A stretch of 64,000 bases of DNA from Mya arenaria (GCF_026914265.1 NC_069135.1:16112406-16176405); one strand, 5' to 3'. Shown: positions 23,106-36,640, counted from the stretch's first letter. Translations and numbers: made by a program. The notes: generated from the letters alone by a model not told the origin.

Positions 23106-25160
23106 ATTAGGCGCATTCCTGTTTCCAATACAATCTTATATGACGAGATTTTCTCTGAGGGCAATACGTGCATAATAATGCAAATACCTACGTTTTTTTT
23201 AAAGGTGGGGTAAATTAGCCCCCAGAGTGTAGTACATTTCATACTTGTAAACTTAACAACGCATTCGGTTTGTGTAATGATTCACATGCAATATATCAAA
23301 GGGTCATTACTTTGTTTCTGACATCCTCATGAAGAAGCATTTTGCGAAGTTATGCTTCGTATAGCATGCACTGCGATTGACCCAGTAGTTTCAGGGCTAG
23401 TCTACGGGTGCGTTGCTTATGCGGTTGTATAAAGAACGATCCAAATCAAATCCTGTGTAACGGTAAAAGCAGTATGTCCCGTGTCCAGAGTGTTGCTGCC
23501 ACTTCGTTTCAAGTTGTTGCACTCAAAATCTGCGTGTTAAAAACACGGGGGTGTGGCTGAAATGTTACCGCTCTCTATGATGTTCAGCTCATTTATAGGC
23601 TTGAGGTTTTAGCTCAAGACTTTTGTAATAGACCACAAAAATTCAAATGAGTCCATCTGGAATTGAACATCATACTCAAAAGTACCAGAGTTCAATGAAA
23701 ATCAGTCTTTGAAACATGGAATTATGTTTGATTTACAAAATAAGTTCATGGAAGAGTATGCAGAACGCACATATAAAACATGGATATGAAAAGGAAAACT
23801 CCTATAAACATGAAAAATCCTTGGTTCTGGTTTTGAACTCATTGGAACTATATTGCATAAAAATCTATAAATAAGATACTACAGGGGAGGGAACAATACT
23901 TAATTTAGTGCGGTTTTCTCCATTCTGCATGCACGGCTCTAGCAGTAAATATAGCTAAATGGACGAAATACACCAATAGCATTGTATGTAAGATAAGAAC
24001 ATATCTCTTATACCATTATCCATAATACCTACCTCAGATTTTTCAAACCTATATTGGCGTTCATACTCAAACTTTTTGGTAAGCTGGAACATTTTATTCT
24101 GCATTACTGTGTATGTGTGTGTAAGTTAAAATATCTACCCCTGCGAATGTAAGTTATATGTTTATAAACATTCTAAGAATTCTTATTTCCATATAGAATA
24201 TATACGGATAATTGGTTTAAATATGTACATTTGTAAATAATTTGTTTTACTCTCTTTTAAAGGCTATGATCTGAATTAAAAGAGTATTTTCTATACTAAA
24301 ATTGTGCTCACATTCTCTTGAAATTTAAGTTGAAAGTCATAATAGAATAACACACTAGTATAAGTTAAGTTGAATCTGAATACCACCATTTGCTATGATA
24401 CCCGTTTTGTGATGCTGCTCATAGAATACACCGAATCAGTATTACCGGTAGTTTGAGACAAAATAACACACAGAGTTGAGTTCACAAAACAAAACGTCCC
24501 CTCCCTTCTTGGGCGAAGTTTGGCTAAAATGATGTTGATCAGTTTCCATTTTGGTCTAGATTCATGACCCCTAGATAAGGTTTTAAAAAGAATAAAATAA
24601 ATTGTTGTTTATGATAACTTCATTATCAATATGATAACCGATCATTTACAGTATAGTGCCACAGCTGTGTACATAGCTTCATGAAATGAATTTAATTTAT
24701 TGCTCATATTTGTGCATTACATAAATATCACAACTGTTTTTACATGGTCCTGCAAAAAGCTACCGTAAGAACTAGTAACAGCTACTAATCACTATACACA
24801 CTACTCGTAAAAACAATGTGAGCTTTTTAGTAGAATTATATTTTATTAACTCTTCAACATTTCTCTCAACTTATGAAGCAATATGAAATTAAACAAGAAT
24901 ATTTTAACTCATAGCTAAATAATGTGATCTAAATTTGTTTAAATGCTGCCTCATAAAGTCTTTAATATTTTTGTACTATCTGAGGTTAAATTCTGATTTT
25001 AAACACTACATTACACAGTGAATTTCAAGATTAGGGTAACAATCTACATTGTATTTTAATTAATCTTTTTCACTTGATTTTCTTCATACATGTATTTATT
25101 TATAATCTATTCATGATTTTAATTAACTTTTAATAATGCTTAGTAGTTCAAAGTTAGTTA
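23106..25160. other. Gene desert, AT-rich
   Basis: No coding sequence, RNA gene or structured repeat recognised. A short hairpin-like piece 'tgcgaagttatgcttcg' lies near 23342. Confidence 0.4.
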
Positions 25161-25460
25161 GTAGTTCTAGGTAGCTCCTAATAGCTCTTTGCGGCTTTTA
25201 TCAGAAAGCTTTTTACAGAATGAAAAGTGAAAACATAACTGAAGAAATTTCATGCACTATTTTGTAATGATTTATGTTGTTAAACAATTATTTCTACATT
25301 AAACTATCATAAAAAATGTAGCAAATGATAAAACAGTGAAAAATGCTGATATGAGAATATCTGTTCTCCTAATATACAGGCATATTTTAATTGGTATCAA
25401 CACAATTGTATGCACAGGCCACAGTTATGCTCAGCACAAATTCCAATAGGCTCTTGATTT
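25161..25460. repeat. 300-bp direct repeat, copy 2
   Basis: Same orientation as 21485-21785 and about 3.68 kb away; the junction to unrelated sequence is sharp on the right (GATTT|ATAACTTCCG). Confidence 0.95.
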
Positions 25461-25514
25461 ATAACTTCCGCTCATAGACTAGTCTTACAGCAGTAAATGA
25501 AAGAATATGTATCT

Positions 25515-25735
25515 AATGCAATATGTATCAGGAAGAATCTGAATATCATGTTTTGCTTGCCTGCCCAAAACATAAGGAATGGTGTAAATTATTTATACTG
25601 TATTTCTGCAATTGGCCAACAATGAATAAGTTTAAATATCCTCTAAACTTTAATCTTAACAAGATTCCATACAGTTCAGCACAATAGATCAACTTTGCAA
25701 ATCAAATGAGAGAGCCTGTTATGTTAAAATAATAA
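25515..25735 (+). mobile_element. LINE C-terminal fragment
   Basis: Plus-strand translation YQEESEYHVLLACPKHKEW, then CKLFILYFCNWPTMNKFKY and, after frame changes, NFANQMREPVMLK ending in TAA. The E-x-H-xLL-x-CP signature and the NKF...A...R tail are typical of the C-terminus of bivalve CR1-like non-LTR retrotransposons. Only the end remains. Confidence 0.65.
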
Positions 25736-26439
25736 ATAAGTACAATACTAGTACAGGAGTTTATGATAAATTTATGTTCTCACATATTCAATATTGTTTA
25801 TTTACTAGACTAACAACTATTGGATGTTATATCATCCATGTTGAGTTGCTAAAGAAGAATTCTGGTTTAATACATTCTACATTCATAGTGTATATAAATG
25901 CTTTGAACATTGTATGCATTTCTTCATTGTATGCATTTAACTTATTGCATCATATTTAAAATTGAAACCAAAGCTTAGCAAAGATTCATCTAAATAATTA
26001 ACTATGAATCAATCTATTATATTATTACTTCCATGAAAAATCACTTTTCTTTTCAACACATAGATTTTTTAAGCATTTTTAACCAAATTGTAATAAAAAT
26101 AAAACCAATGTCATACTTCAAAAATCAGCCTGTTGGGAGAACGTGATTTCTCATTAAAACATGTTCACCCATGGTCTGTTTTTTACAGATTGCGTCAAAA
26201 CTAATGATTTAAGTAAAAAGTTCATTCATAAATATTATGTGCACTATACAATAACAAGTGACAGATCAGAATACCATTCAACATTATTTAAACATTTTGG
26301 GCCGTTTCCATTTCAAAAATTCAAACTAATGCTAGAGAATAAATTCAATTAACATGTATCTGTTTGTGAAATTGATATTTAAAGCACTGGTAATTATAGG
26401 TACTTGCAAATACCCAAAACATCTTATCAAACCCCCTAA
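25736..26439. other. Non-coding AT-rich stretch
   Basis: Small frames at 25774-25959 and 26161-26352 show no recognisable protein or splice context. Confidence 0.35.
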
Positions 26440-26634
26440 GGGCTAATCCAGTAGAACATATAACCCACAGGGGGAATGCAATTATTTTGTAAGTACCGGT
26501 ATATGGGTGGGTGTCTTTTTTTCACTAATTTGGACCCCAAAATGGTAATTTTGCTTCTGTAGGGGGATGGTATAATTCAAAGGTGCCTTCCCCCCGGAGG
26601 TTATATGTTTAATTGGAATAGCCCGAAGACAGTC
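26440..26634. mobile_element. Short MITE with imperfect inverted ends
   Basis: The left end GGGCTAATCCAGTAGAACAT followed by ATAACCCACAGGGGGAA mirrors the right end, which in reverse reads GGGCTATTCCAATTAAACAT then ATAACCTCCGGGGGGAA. Length about 195 bp. No coding capacity. Target duplication not evident. Confidence 0.7.
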
Positions 26635-26942
26635 TATCATAAGATAGTCTATCCAAAGGTATTCATGATTTAATTTAACAGATTCTTAAACAAATTGCTC
26701 AGCTGTTAGATGGGTATATAGAAAAGAGCACATAATTTACTCGAAAACTTCAGTCTTAATCATGAAGAGTGCTTTAAATAAAAATATCATTGATCTAACG
26801 TTAACTATGCCCATGGGTAACATGTTGATATGCGGAATACATGTCATTAGTATCATTAACCAATAGAACAAATATATGAAGAGTTGTTTACATGCCAAAT
26901 GAAAATAAAAATATATCCATAAATATACGTTGTAGATATTAA

Positions 26943-27282
26943 AGCTTCACTCTCACAGATTTACCATTTTTACAACTTTTTTATTTTTTGTCATGGAAAG
27001 GGCAAATTTTTGCGTAAATATCTGCAAACCAATGATATAAGATTGCTGAAAAAGAATCAGATCGTAGATCTTCATATTTCCCTTGAACATTAATGTTTTA
27101 TGGCCTAAACCGTTACTAACAGTTTAAGAAAAATGCATAAAACATCCATTTTTTAACTTAAATATAAAAATCTGTGATCTAATTTTTTGTCAGCAATCTT
27201 ATTTAACTGCTTTCCATGGATTTTCGCAAAAAGACAAAAAATAAAAAAGTTGTCAAAACGTTCAATCTGTGAGAGTGCAACT
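26943..27282. mobile_element. 340-bp MITE with TTAA target duplication
   Basis: TTAA flanks both ends (26939-26942 and 27283-27286). Inverted ends read AGCTTCACTCTCACAGATT (left) and AGTTGCACTCTCACAGATT (right, reversed), with similarity extending to the shared ACAACTTTTTTATTTTTTGT. The TTAA duplication suggests mobilisation by a piggyBac-type transposase. Confidence 0.75.
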
Positions 27283-27286
27283 TTAA

Positions 27287-27954
27287 ATACAAGCTAAAGA
27301 ATTAATTACATCTACATGTACGATTAATTTACAATTAAGTGAATCAGCAATATCAGCCATATAACTTGCCTCAGACTTACTGGGGGTATGACTTTTTTTT
27401 GGTCCATGTTTACTATTGATCTGAGATAATGACCAGCAGTCCATTAAATATTCTGTAACAATACCCATTCTGCCACCAGAACAGACTGCGCACACTTAAC
27501 AACAGGAAAATACAAAAAAAATAGACAAGGGGTCATACTCAATAAATTTTCTAATCAAGATTTCTCATTTCTTAGTGGTTAAGTGCATGTGAAGTTTCAT
27601 TACTAAAACAATTTACTTCAATATTAGATTTGTTTAACTTTCGGATATTTGTTCATTGCAGAACATGTTCTGAATTGAAAATTTATCAAAACAATTTATT
27701 AGGGTTACATCTGAAAATCTAGGTAGCCAACAGTTCAACACTTTAATTCTTTTACTTAGGTGAATTTTGTAACATAAATGTGCAGTACATTTGTATATTG
27801 AAAAAAGGTCATCATGTGTTTGTTCCGCATATAATATCTGTTGTCCAGCTTGACAATTAATCCAAATTTTGATTAAAAGCACTTTTAACTAACATCTTCA
27901 TAAATCCACATCATCAAAGCCACTATTTCCTCCCTAGTTCAGGAGTGTAGACTG
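27287..27954. other. Downstream flank of the beta-hexosaminidase gene
   Basis: AT-rich; probably includes its 3' UTR on the minus strand. No gene recognised in the frames at 27283-27495 or 27634-27882. Confidence 0.4.
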
Positions 27955-30900
27955 TCAGACCTTAGGTTTTTTCATGATCACCCTTCTGCTACAGCGCTTC
28001 TCATCAACAGACCTGAAACACAGTCAACAATAGTTGTTTGATGGAACTTCACTATGAAGACTTTAATTCTTATAATTCACATCTGCATGACATGATTTGA
28101 GAGAGTTTCATTTCTTTCTGTCAGAATTCTTCTATTTTTGATGACATCAAATTGGTATGAATTTAGTACCAACAATCACTATGTTTTAATACCTAAATTT
28201 ACTGTTTTTCCTTTTAATAGTAAAGAGCAAGAATTCCTACTTGGTTATGAGGTAGATATCCTTGTCCTGAACTGTGTCGATCTTCTCCGTGTAGCGTGTC
28301 CAGGTGGTGCCCTCGTCCAGGCTGTAGAAGATCGGCAAACCCGGGTAGGCTGCATTTAGTTCAATCTTGCATTCCTCCAAACTAGAAATACCAAAAAAAA
28401 ATATTGTTGGATCCTTTCTGTTTAACAGAATATACACACAAACATTTTTTTAGGGAAAAGGAGCATCACTCAAGAGTAATGGGCCTTGTCACACATGTGG
28501 GTATTAGATCTGGCAACATATGCCATAAGTTTTATTTGAATATCTTTGAGAAAAGGCCAAGGTCCTTTGTCCACTTTTTTTTAAAGAGGGGCATAAATTG
28601 ACAATTATAGAAGTCTTAGTCATGGCGCTTGCTATTCATGTGCATATTGTCTTTTGTGACATACTTTTTTTTTTTTTTTTTACTTTATTTAACGAACAAA
28701 ACCCCCCCAGACAAATCCATTCATGCAGGTAACAGATGACAACAGCAAAAAAAAAAACAATCAAGAGGGTCGCAATGGCCCAATATCTGTCACCTGAAAA
28801 TCAATAGGATTTGGCTTTGTGAATCAGTCAAGTACCGGTAAACCAAGATTAAAAACAAGAGACGCATTCTCTATAAAAATTAAAGGCTAATAATGACCAA
28901 GACCATTTAGTCATTTTTTTTTATATAAAACAGGGCAAATCTTAACCCCAGGGTCACCAGACCTGGTAGAGGACCACTAGAGAATGCTATCTATCAAGTA
29001 TCTTAGCTCTAGCCATTGTGGTTCATGACAAGAAAATTTTCATATAGTCATATACCGGGTAGTTTATTTAAACTAGCACCATCCCCTTGCAGCCATGTTT
29101 TTTACAAACCAGCTGTTTTGTTATGTAAAGGAACATTTTGGCAAAAATATTTGAAATCTGGCCAGCTGTTTCTGAGGAAAAAACAATCTTTTTTTCATTC
29201 AGCAAAACTTAGCTTAGTTTTTTAACGAACAAAATGGCTTGACGGATATTGATAGTGTCACCCAAGAAAGATATCTGTGAAATGTCTTTGAAATTTGGCC
29301 AGCGATTTCTGAGGAAGGGTTTTCCAAGTTTTTTTCTGGATAAAACCTCTTTACTTGAAAAGAACCAATCAAGAAACATTTCTGTCAAGAACGGGGTTGA
29401 TATTGGCACAAGGTTTAGTAGAAGGGTCATTAAAAAGAAGATGTTGATGATCTTAAGACTATGATGGACTATGAGAGGCAGTTGCACATCACAATAGCTT
29501 ACTCTTGAGCACTTCATGCTCTGGTGAGCTAATTAAAGATTTGAATCATTTACAAATATATCTTTGATATCATTTGTTCATAACAATAATGCTATGATCA
29601 CCAACCTGCAGTGAGCGCCTGGTGGAGGTAGATGGTAGGCCACACCCATACGGTCTAGCCTTTCCAGCTCTTTGCTGCCCAGGATATTGGCAAACCTTCC
29701 CCAGTCTCGTGCCTGGCCATCCTCTCGCTTATCCCTGAAGACAGACATCAGTGAATGAGTACACATATGGTATTGTACCCCTTGGTTGGGCATGATAGAC
29801 CCCACTCGTACTGTAAAGCCTTCGCAGCTCTTGACCATCCAGCATATGGTCAAGCCTCTCCTTTAATACCTATTTTTGTTCACCAGAGTGATGATGCTAT
29901 GCATACCACAGATTTGATTTATCACCACCATCGAACCTCAGATGAATGAGAATGATAATACCGTACAGAAACCAGAAACACAGAACATGTCTCCATTATG
30001 TGAAATATTATCTATAACCATTTAAATGATATTAAAGATACATTAATACAAAAACAAATAATTATTATTAACAATTCTCACTTAGCTTCTAAAGATATAT
30101 TTTCAAATATTGGTCCCTCTGTCTCCTCGTATTAACTCTATCTATATATAGTCTAAAAAGATCGTAGAATGAATCATCTAAACCTTAAAATTCTAGAGTT
30201 ACACTAAGTTACTGCCCCTTTTCTTTTCCCCAGTTAACCTACATGTATACCACCTCCTCTTAGCTACACACCACAGACAGTGCAAATCCATACAATATCT
30301 GCAGCCAGTTTTTAAGTAAGGGTACAATTCAGTAATTTCCATACTGGTCCTGTTCAGCCTCCCAATCAGCCCTATGCCACGCCCTCTCAGCCACACACAG
30401 CAGTCGTGGGAAGATCATGGAGTCCATCTGGTCCCAGGTCCGAACCAGCTCTGTCCACAACTGGCCCTGCATGCCTGCATGGTGTATATGTAAAAACTAG
30501 TTTCTAAATCATTCACATTTACATCAATTTGAAGTCTCACATGCACATGGCTTGCTAACAAATGATTTCATTGCTGGAAATGCATTATGAGGAGATGCAG
30601 ATAAAATATTCAAATGGACATTCCTAAACAACATTTTCCTTTTTTGATAACATCTTCAAAATGAAATATGAAAGGTTAAAAGTTATTAAAGTTATTGAAG
30701 AGATTAACCTATCATTGGAATTGCAGCCAATACATATCACAACCAACAAGCATTCTTTTTAAACTGACACTGATAACAGCTTCTTTAAATCAGAGCTAAA
30801 CCTCATACAATCCTTACCAACAATGTTTTCTGGCCTTTTAAGGTCATCATGGTCATCTTTGTGCCGTTTGATGTAGTCCTTGGCAAGCGGTTCACCGGTG

Positions 30901-33900
30901 AGGCGGACATCACAGTTGGCGTAAAGATTGTCAGGCATGAATGTGAAACATTTACGCGAGTCGAGGAACCGACATGCCCAGTACAGGCCCCGCTCTTCAG
31001 GGTCGGGCTCGTATGGGTGGTCAAAGTACAAGTGGGTCCCTTGTGACATCACAACCTTAGGGAAAGAGGAATAAAACACCATGAATGTTTCAAGATCAGA
31101 CAAGTTCATTCTTGTTGTATAACGATGAGAAAGTCGCGGACAGAACACCAATGCTTGTCTGTTCTTGTTTACTCAGTAATGCAAGGGATATAACTAAATA
31201 ATAATTATAGTCAGAGTTATGCATCTTGTTGTACATGCGTGTATTGTCTCTGGCAACATATGTACCAAGTTTCATTTGAATTTTGGAACAGGTTCAAATT
31301 TTTGCCAACGATGACACCAAAAATATCACAATTTTTTTTTTCTGTGAAAAACAATGAGCTCATTATGGCGAAAGGCACGAAACAACTCACAATACTTGTA
31401 AACATACTGACAGGGACATCACTATATCTACTGACATATGTAAATGAAATGCAACTGTAAGTTAAACATATTAAACTGATGAAACTCTTCATTAAATGAC
31501 TTGTTGATTAACAAAGCCCATTTAAGATAAGCAAGACACTATAACAAGGGAAAATGTATTTTCGATATTTGAAAGAATAACTATTAACATATTGAACTGT
31601 AAACTATGATAAACAGATGAAAGTTGTTCTTGCTGTTAAAGTCATGCTTTTAAACACTCAAGAACAAATTAACTAGAGGGAAAGATCAATTACATGAGTT
31701 ACCTTGTAATTGTTGTTTGCGAGTCTGTAGGCACAGCCGGCCAGACCAGACTCCCAGACATTCTGCCAGGCATATACATACACCTCATGGCTCTTAAACT
31801 TGTTCCTGTATCGAAAGAGCAATGTATGAGCTTCATTCAAAGATGCACTCTTACTCTCAAATAAGATGTACCACAATTAATATAATTGTTTTAATTTACT
31901 GAAAAGGATGAATAAATATTGAAAACAATTGTTCTTATGAAGGATACTTTTTTAATAAATGTTTATCTTCGACCCACCATTTATTTAATGTTTGTGCGTT
32001 TTCAGCAATTTAATTAATAGTTACAATTTTGTTTTCACAAATTAATAGTTTCCATAAATGCATTATTTAGTAAGTAGTTAAAGGTTACTCACTCAAAATT
32101 ATGTTTGTTATACATGTGTACGGTATGTATTGATTTTAAATACGAGTGTCACTTTAAATGATGTAGAAGATTGTTTGAATTAAGATATCAACATTCAGTT
32201 TGTGTGTTAACATACATTTACAGTACAATTAAACATACGTAAATTTATAAAAATCTACAAATAAATTTATCTTATTTATTTTCCCTTTTTTATATTATGT
32301 ATTTCAATCCAGAGTAGACAATTTAAGGATGTTGCAGTTGCATAAATTCTCATTTATGTATGGGTTTAAAAGAGCAAAAAAATCTGAAACACATCATCGT
32401 CTTGGTTACATCAGATATTGTTTGTAATAGGAGGGTATCACGGTAATGATAAGTTTCTGCCTCGTTACCTCTTTATTGGAAGAAGATCTGACTCATCAGG
32501 AATGATTCCGTCCTGCCACGCTCCCACGTCCAGACCACATTTGGCAATCACATCAGCAGTCCGCGTCACAAAATACTCCATGAGGTTCTCCATGGCTTTT
32601 ACCTCCTCCGATTCAATCAGTCTCAGGCAAGCCGGGGAGCCCTCCCAGGCCTCATACGGGACCTCGTCCCCTCCAAAATGGAACATTTTCAGTGGCTGGA
32701 TACCTTCGTGCATTTTTTGTACCTCTGTCACAATCTTCTTAGCAAATTTGTAGGTAGATTCCAAGCCAGGATTCATTGCATTCTCAGAGAACATTTGCAC
32801 AGAGTGTGAGCCATGTTTACAGTCCTGGTCCAGATCAGTGAGCAAGTATTCCTCAGCTTTTTTCTTATCTTTCAAGTCCATGAACTTTTTATGTCTGGCT
32901 TTCATGGAACGGATGGCTGCATGGCTGTGACCAGGCATATCTATTTCCGGAATTACCTCAATGTGGCGCTGTTGAGCGTATTGTAGTATCTCCCTGTAGT
33001 CACTTACAGAGTAGAAGCCTGTCCCAGAGCTGTCAAACCAAGGGCCAGAGCCAAGCAGAGGTAGGAGGGAAGTCAAATCAGATCTGTTCACATGACCTCT
33101 TTTGGCACCTACCTGGTATGAAAAGTAAGCAATGAATACTTCAGAACCAGAACTATGTACAAAGCGTATATCCTTATGGCAAATTGAGAAAGATAACAAT
33201 AACTCATAGTATTTTCAGTAAAACTCCAGAGAGAAAGACAAACATTTGAAACTTTCTATTTGTCTCACACATTAAAGCAAGGCAAAATATTTTAATACTA
33301 TCCAAAGGCTTTAGTCAAACACAAGTGTACTCTAAGTTTCCCAATCCCTAGTATGGATAACATAAATATGTACCCTTATATTAGTACAGAGTGGTTAACT
33401 ATTTGAGTTATCCAGCCATAAAATAATAAAATGTTATTTATTTTGCCCAAACCATATATTATAAAAATACAGAACATGAGGTGTTTTCCCAGTAAACAAA
33501 CCTCAATTAGCTCCTCAAGGCCTGGAATCTCCAGTCTCCATCCCTCATCATCTGTCAAATGAAAGTGGAACTTATTCAGCTTGTATGTCGCCATCACATC
33601 CAGTAGCTTCAACACCTGGGCTTTGGGGTGGAAATTACGAGACACATCCAGGTGCATGCCTCGGTAACCATACCTTGGCTTGTCTGATATCTCACACTGA
33701 GGGACAGTGCTGTCTTTGGAAATAATGCCAATGAGTGATTGGACCCCGTAGAATATTCCCACTGGGGCTTTGGCAGTTATTGTTATGTCTGAGTCTGATT
33801 TTACTGACAATGTGTAGGATTCATCACAGGCAGGTTGATCCAAGATTTGGAGACTGGAAGACAGTTGTAGGTGTATTTTGTGTTGAGCTTGTTTACTGTT

Positions 33901-35097
33901 GTCACACGACAATCCAAGAATATCTGTAAGAGAAAATAAAAATAGTTGATCATAATCATGTAAAATATTTTTTCTACATTGAATTCTGTTTAGCATGTCT
34001 GGAACGAAAATAATATTGGACGGAAACATTTTTTATTTAATAATATATCTAAATTAATTAATTGATTTCATTCATCTCATAAACATTTTATATAAAATAA
34101 AACACTATTCATATCACAACATCACCCACTAGAAAGATATCTCCTTTCATTTTCAAGCTGGTCATCAGCGTATATAACCCACTGATTGGCAGTAATATGG
34201 ACACTGTCACCCTCACAGGTCACCATCTTTAGAGGGGTGGGAATGACAGTTGTACCCAGGGGACCGGATTCAGGACACTTGTGTCTGTCGAACCTCTCTT
34301 GAAGGTTATATGGGTTGTAGTGATCATACCTGGTTGAACCATCTTTCAGCCCGTAGTCAAATCTTTTCCAAGCTTCTTCTGTGTCAAATGGTTCAACAAA
34401 GCTCATATCTTCTCCAGTTGTGCTCTTTATCAACACTGGTCGAAGTTTGGGCACTATCAGATACCAATTAGGCATCAAGTCACTTTTTGCAACAGAGAAG
34501 GATTGTGCCTTAAATGGAATTTTAACTTTGTCACCCTTCTTCAGAGCTTTAAAATTTTTGGTTGGAGATAGCTTGAACAAACATCCATTGACATGGGTAA
34601 ACCGCATGCCAGCCTCAGGGATATCATGGTTTGTTGAGTGAGGAAGGTGAGCAGGCTCGATCATACGCAAGTGGCATAAGTATATGGCCCAGTCACCATA
34701 CTTGATGGTTTGCTTGCTGCTGTTATTAGTAAGAACAACATGTGCGCTGTATGTCTTTTTACCATCTGTCAAGTTATCTATCACCTGAAAAAGGCAGACA
34801 GATATAAATGAGTAAATGGCAAGTTTGTTAATACAGCTCATTCTGTATGTTTGAATAGTAAAAAAAGTTTGTTTGAATATAATGAAACATTTTATGTTTC
34901 TAGCACTAAGGTATATACAGTATTGGGAGGCAATATTTCCTTACAATGAACATAACAAAGTGGAAGATAGAAGTTCAGATATCTTACAAAACATGTTATA
35001 TTTCACTTATCAGCTTAATCAAACTATCAAAAAGTTTCCTTACTTTGTATGACACTCCAAGAGTGTCGCCAATATCATCCAATTGAGCTTGGTCCAT
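27955..35097 (-). CDS. Beta-N-acetylhexosaminidase, chitobiase type (GH20), complete, 857 aa
   Basis: Minus-strand exons: 35044-35097 (start ATG), 34130-34784, 33502-33923, 32469-33112, 31703-31805, 30818-31055, 30345-30474, 29606-29734, 28241-28381 and 27955-28012 (TGA). All phases agree and the total is 858 codons. Residues about 19-180 form a CHB_HEX carbohydrate-binding-like domain (WAIYLCHLRMIEP). A GH20b-like domain follows, then the GH20 barrel with RGMHLDVSRNFHP (about 324-336), HFHLTDDEGW (about 356-365), EIDMPGHSHA and the catalytic Asp-Glu in FHFGGDEVPYEAW (about D526/E527), then GMQGQLWTE. The C-terminal 65 residues (PGLPIFYSLDEGTTWTRY) match the chitobiase C-terminal domain. It hydrolyses terminal GlcNAc/GalNAc from chito-oligosaccharides or glycans. 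The N-terminus MDQAQLDDIGDTLGVSYK has no signal peptide; a further upstream coding exon is possible, since the ATG exon begins with an acceptor at about 35120. Confidence 0.95.
28430..28610 (+). mobile_element. Dispersed repeat fragment
   Basis: 'caagagtaatgggccttgtc...tctggcaacatatgcc' resembles 31222-31300 ('gttatgcatcttg...tctggcaacatatgtacc'). These are pieces of a common dispersed family lying in beta-hexosaminidase introns. No coding capacity. Confidence 0.4.
28766..29532 (+). mobile_element. Second hairpin-ended element, relative of 8077-10018
   Basis: The left end reads GAGGGTCGCAATGGCCC then 'ctgtcacctgaaaa'; the right end has 'cttgagcacttcatgctctg' then GTGAGCTAATT, a decayed version of the GAGCAC...GTGCTC...GGTGAGCT hairpin at 9983-10014. 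The interior holds two diverged units with 'gaaatttggccagcgatttctgaggaa' (about 29155 and 29290). It lies in a beta-hexosaminidase intron and is preceded by a poly-T run. Confidence 0.5.
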
Positions 35098-35566
35098 GTT
35101 AACTAAGTCCCAGGAACTGAAACGTGGTTTCAAACCAGAAAAGAATACTTTAAAAAAAAAGAAGTGAAATCACATCTCATTGATGGTATGAAGTGTGCAG
35201 AAATGGCAGATTTTATATTCATATTTTTCATGAGGACCCCAATAATAATTTTAGCGCGGAAATATTTGCTTCAAAACTATCACTGGATGAGGCAACCAAT
35301 CAGAATTCATACAATACAATTACTACCAGAAGTGACTACCTGTAAACTTTGACATATTTGAGCTAAATAATTAGATATTTTATGGTAAACATAAAATGAT
35401 TATCCTGTGTTATATTTAATAAAAATATATATGTCTCACAGTTTTTAGTTTTTCAGTAGCGTACATATTTTTTGATGTTGTGATTTGGTATATATATCAT
35501 CCCGAATTCTTTGTTAAACAGTCTGTGATATAACTACATGTGATATTTGGTTTGTTACGGTGTCAG

Positions 35567-36640
35567 GTCAACTCGGCCCAATTACCTTATGGGCCTGAAC
35601 CAAATTTGCCTAGTCCTTTTTCGGCCTACTTTTAAAAGGAAGCGTGCCTATGAAATGCTGATTGGAATAATGTTGTTCACACCTAATTTTATGGATTGTT
35701 TAGAGCCGTTAATGTGTTAGAGTGTTAAAGTAAATGCTGAAAACAATGGAAAATTTCAAAGGATGTTAATGATGTTTATAAATCTATTAAAACTAATTAT
35801 ATTGCCTAATAATGCACCAGTCAATTGTAACCACGGCCCCCCAGGTCCTGGGGTATACCTGGGATAGCCGGGGAAATGGGCCGTGTTTTAACCTTCCTGT
35901 TGGTGCCGTAGTGCCGGGAATGGGCCTTACCTAGGGTCCCTGGGGTGCGAGGGCATTTGGCGGGGATTTTACCAGCAAGTCGTCCCCAAAGGACAGGTGT
36001 CTTACCTGGGCTTTGCGGGCCAAAAGTCAAAGTCCCCGCTATTTCCCGGACCTTGGGGGGGCCTTGGTTACAATTGACTGGTGCATAACTAAAGAAGTTT
36101 GAAACACACTTTATAATATTGGAAAGGAATAGAATCGCATAGGAAAATGAGTAAAAAGGGAGAGTAATATATAATTGTGGTTAAAAAAAATCATTAATAT
36201 TCATTGAAAACTTATTTACATGCGTGTATTTTGTAATATTATTGATTGTTATATGTTTAATAATTATCATGTATCCTTGTATTATGTGTTTGAGAACATT
36301 TTGTTTCGTTGTGGACTTGAGATCACGCTTGTTATGTATTCATTATGAGAAGTGGTTGATTATATAGTAAATTAGTAAGGAAATAATTATTTTAAAACTT
36401 CGTATTTCTCTTTCATTCTGAGTCCATTTTGTCTCTTAAAGAAATAACATGTCTGTTAATATTTTAAACACTTAACAGCATCGATGGCATCTTCTATATA
36501 CATTAATATACATACTTTTGGTATTATTTATTATCAATTCAATGATCGAGATATGAATAATAAGTTTTAGAATAATAATAATAAAAGTAAGCCAAAATAG
36601 ATGAGGCCAAAATGGTAACTGGGCCGAAAAGGCCTAGATT
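35567..36640. mobile_element. Possible inverted-repeat element enclosing a MITE
   Basis: 'aactcggcccaattacc...gggcctgaacc' at about 35568-35610 is mirrored by 36590-36640, which in reverse reads 'ttcggcccagttaccattttggcctca'. The arms are imperfect. The 273-bp MITE at 35813-36085 lies inside. No transposase frame. Confidence 0.4.
35813..36085. mobile_element. 273-bp GC-rich MITE with TAA target duplication (PIF/Harbinger-like)
   Basis: Inverted ends of about 38 bp (TGCACCAGTCAATTGTAACC then ACGGCCCCCCAGGTCC; mirrored at the right) are flanked by TAA at 35810-35812 and 36086-36088. The 3-bp TAA duplication fits PIF/Harbinger elements. The interior is strikingly G+C-rich against AT-rich flanks; the frame at 35821-36030 is not considered a gene. 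Confidence 0.82.

Noticed and set aside
35821-36030. 69-residue Pro/Gly-rich frame
   Set aside because: It lies wholly inside a GC-rich MITE with inverted ends.
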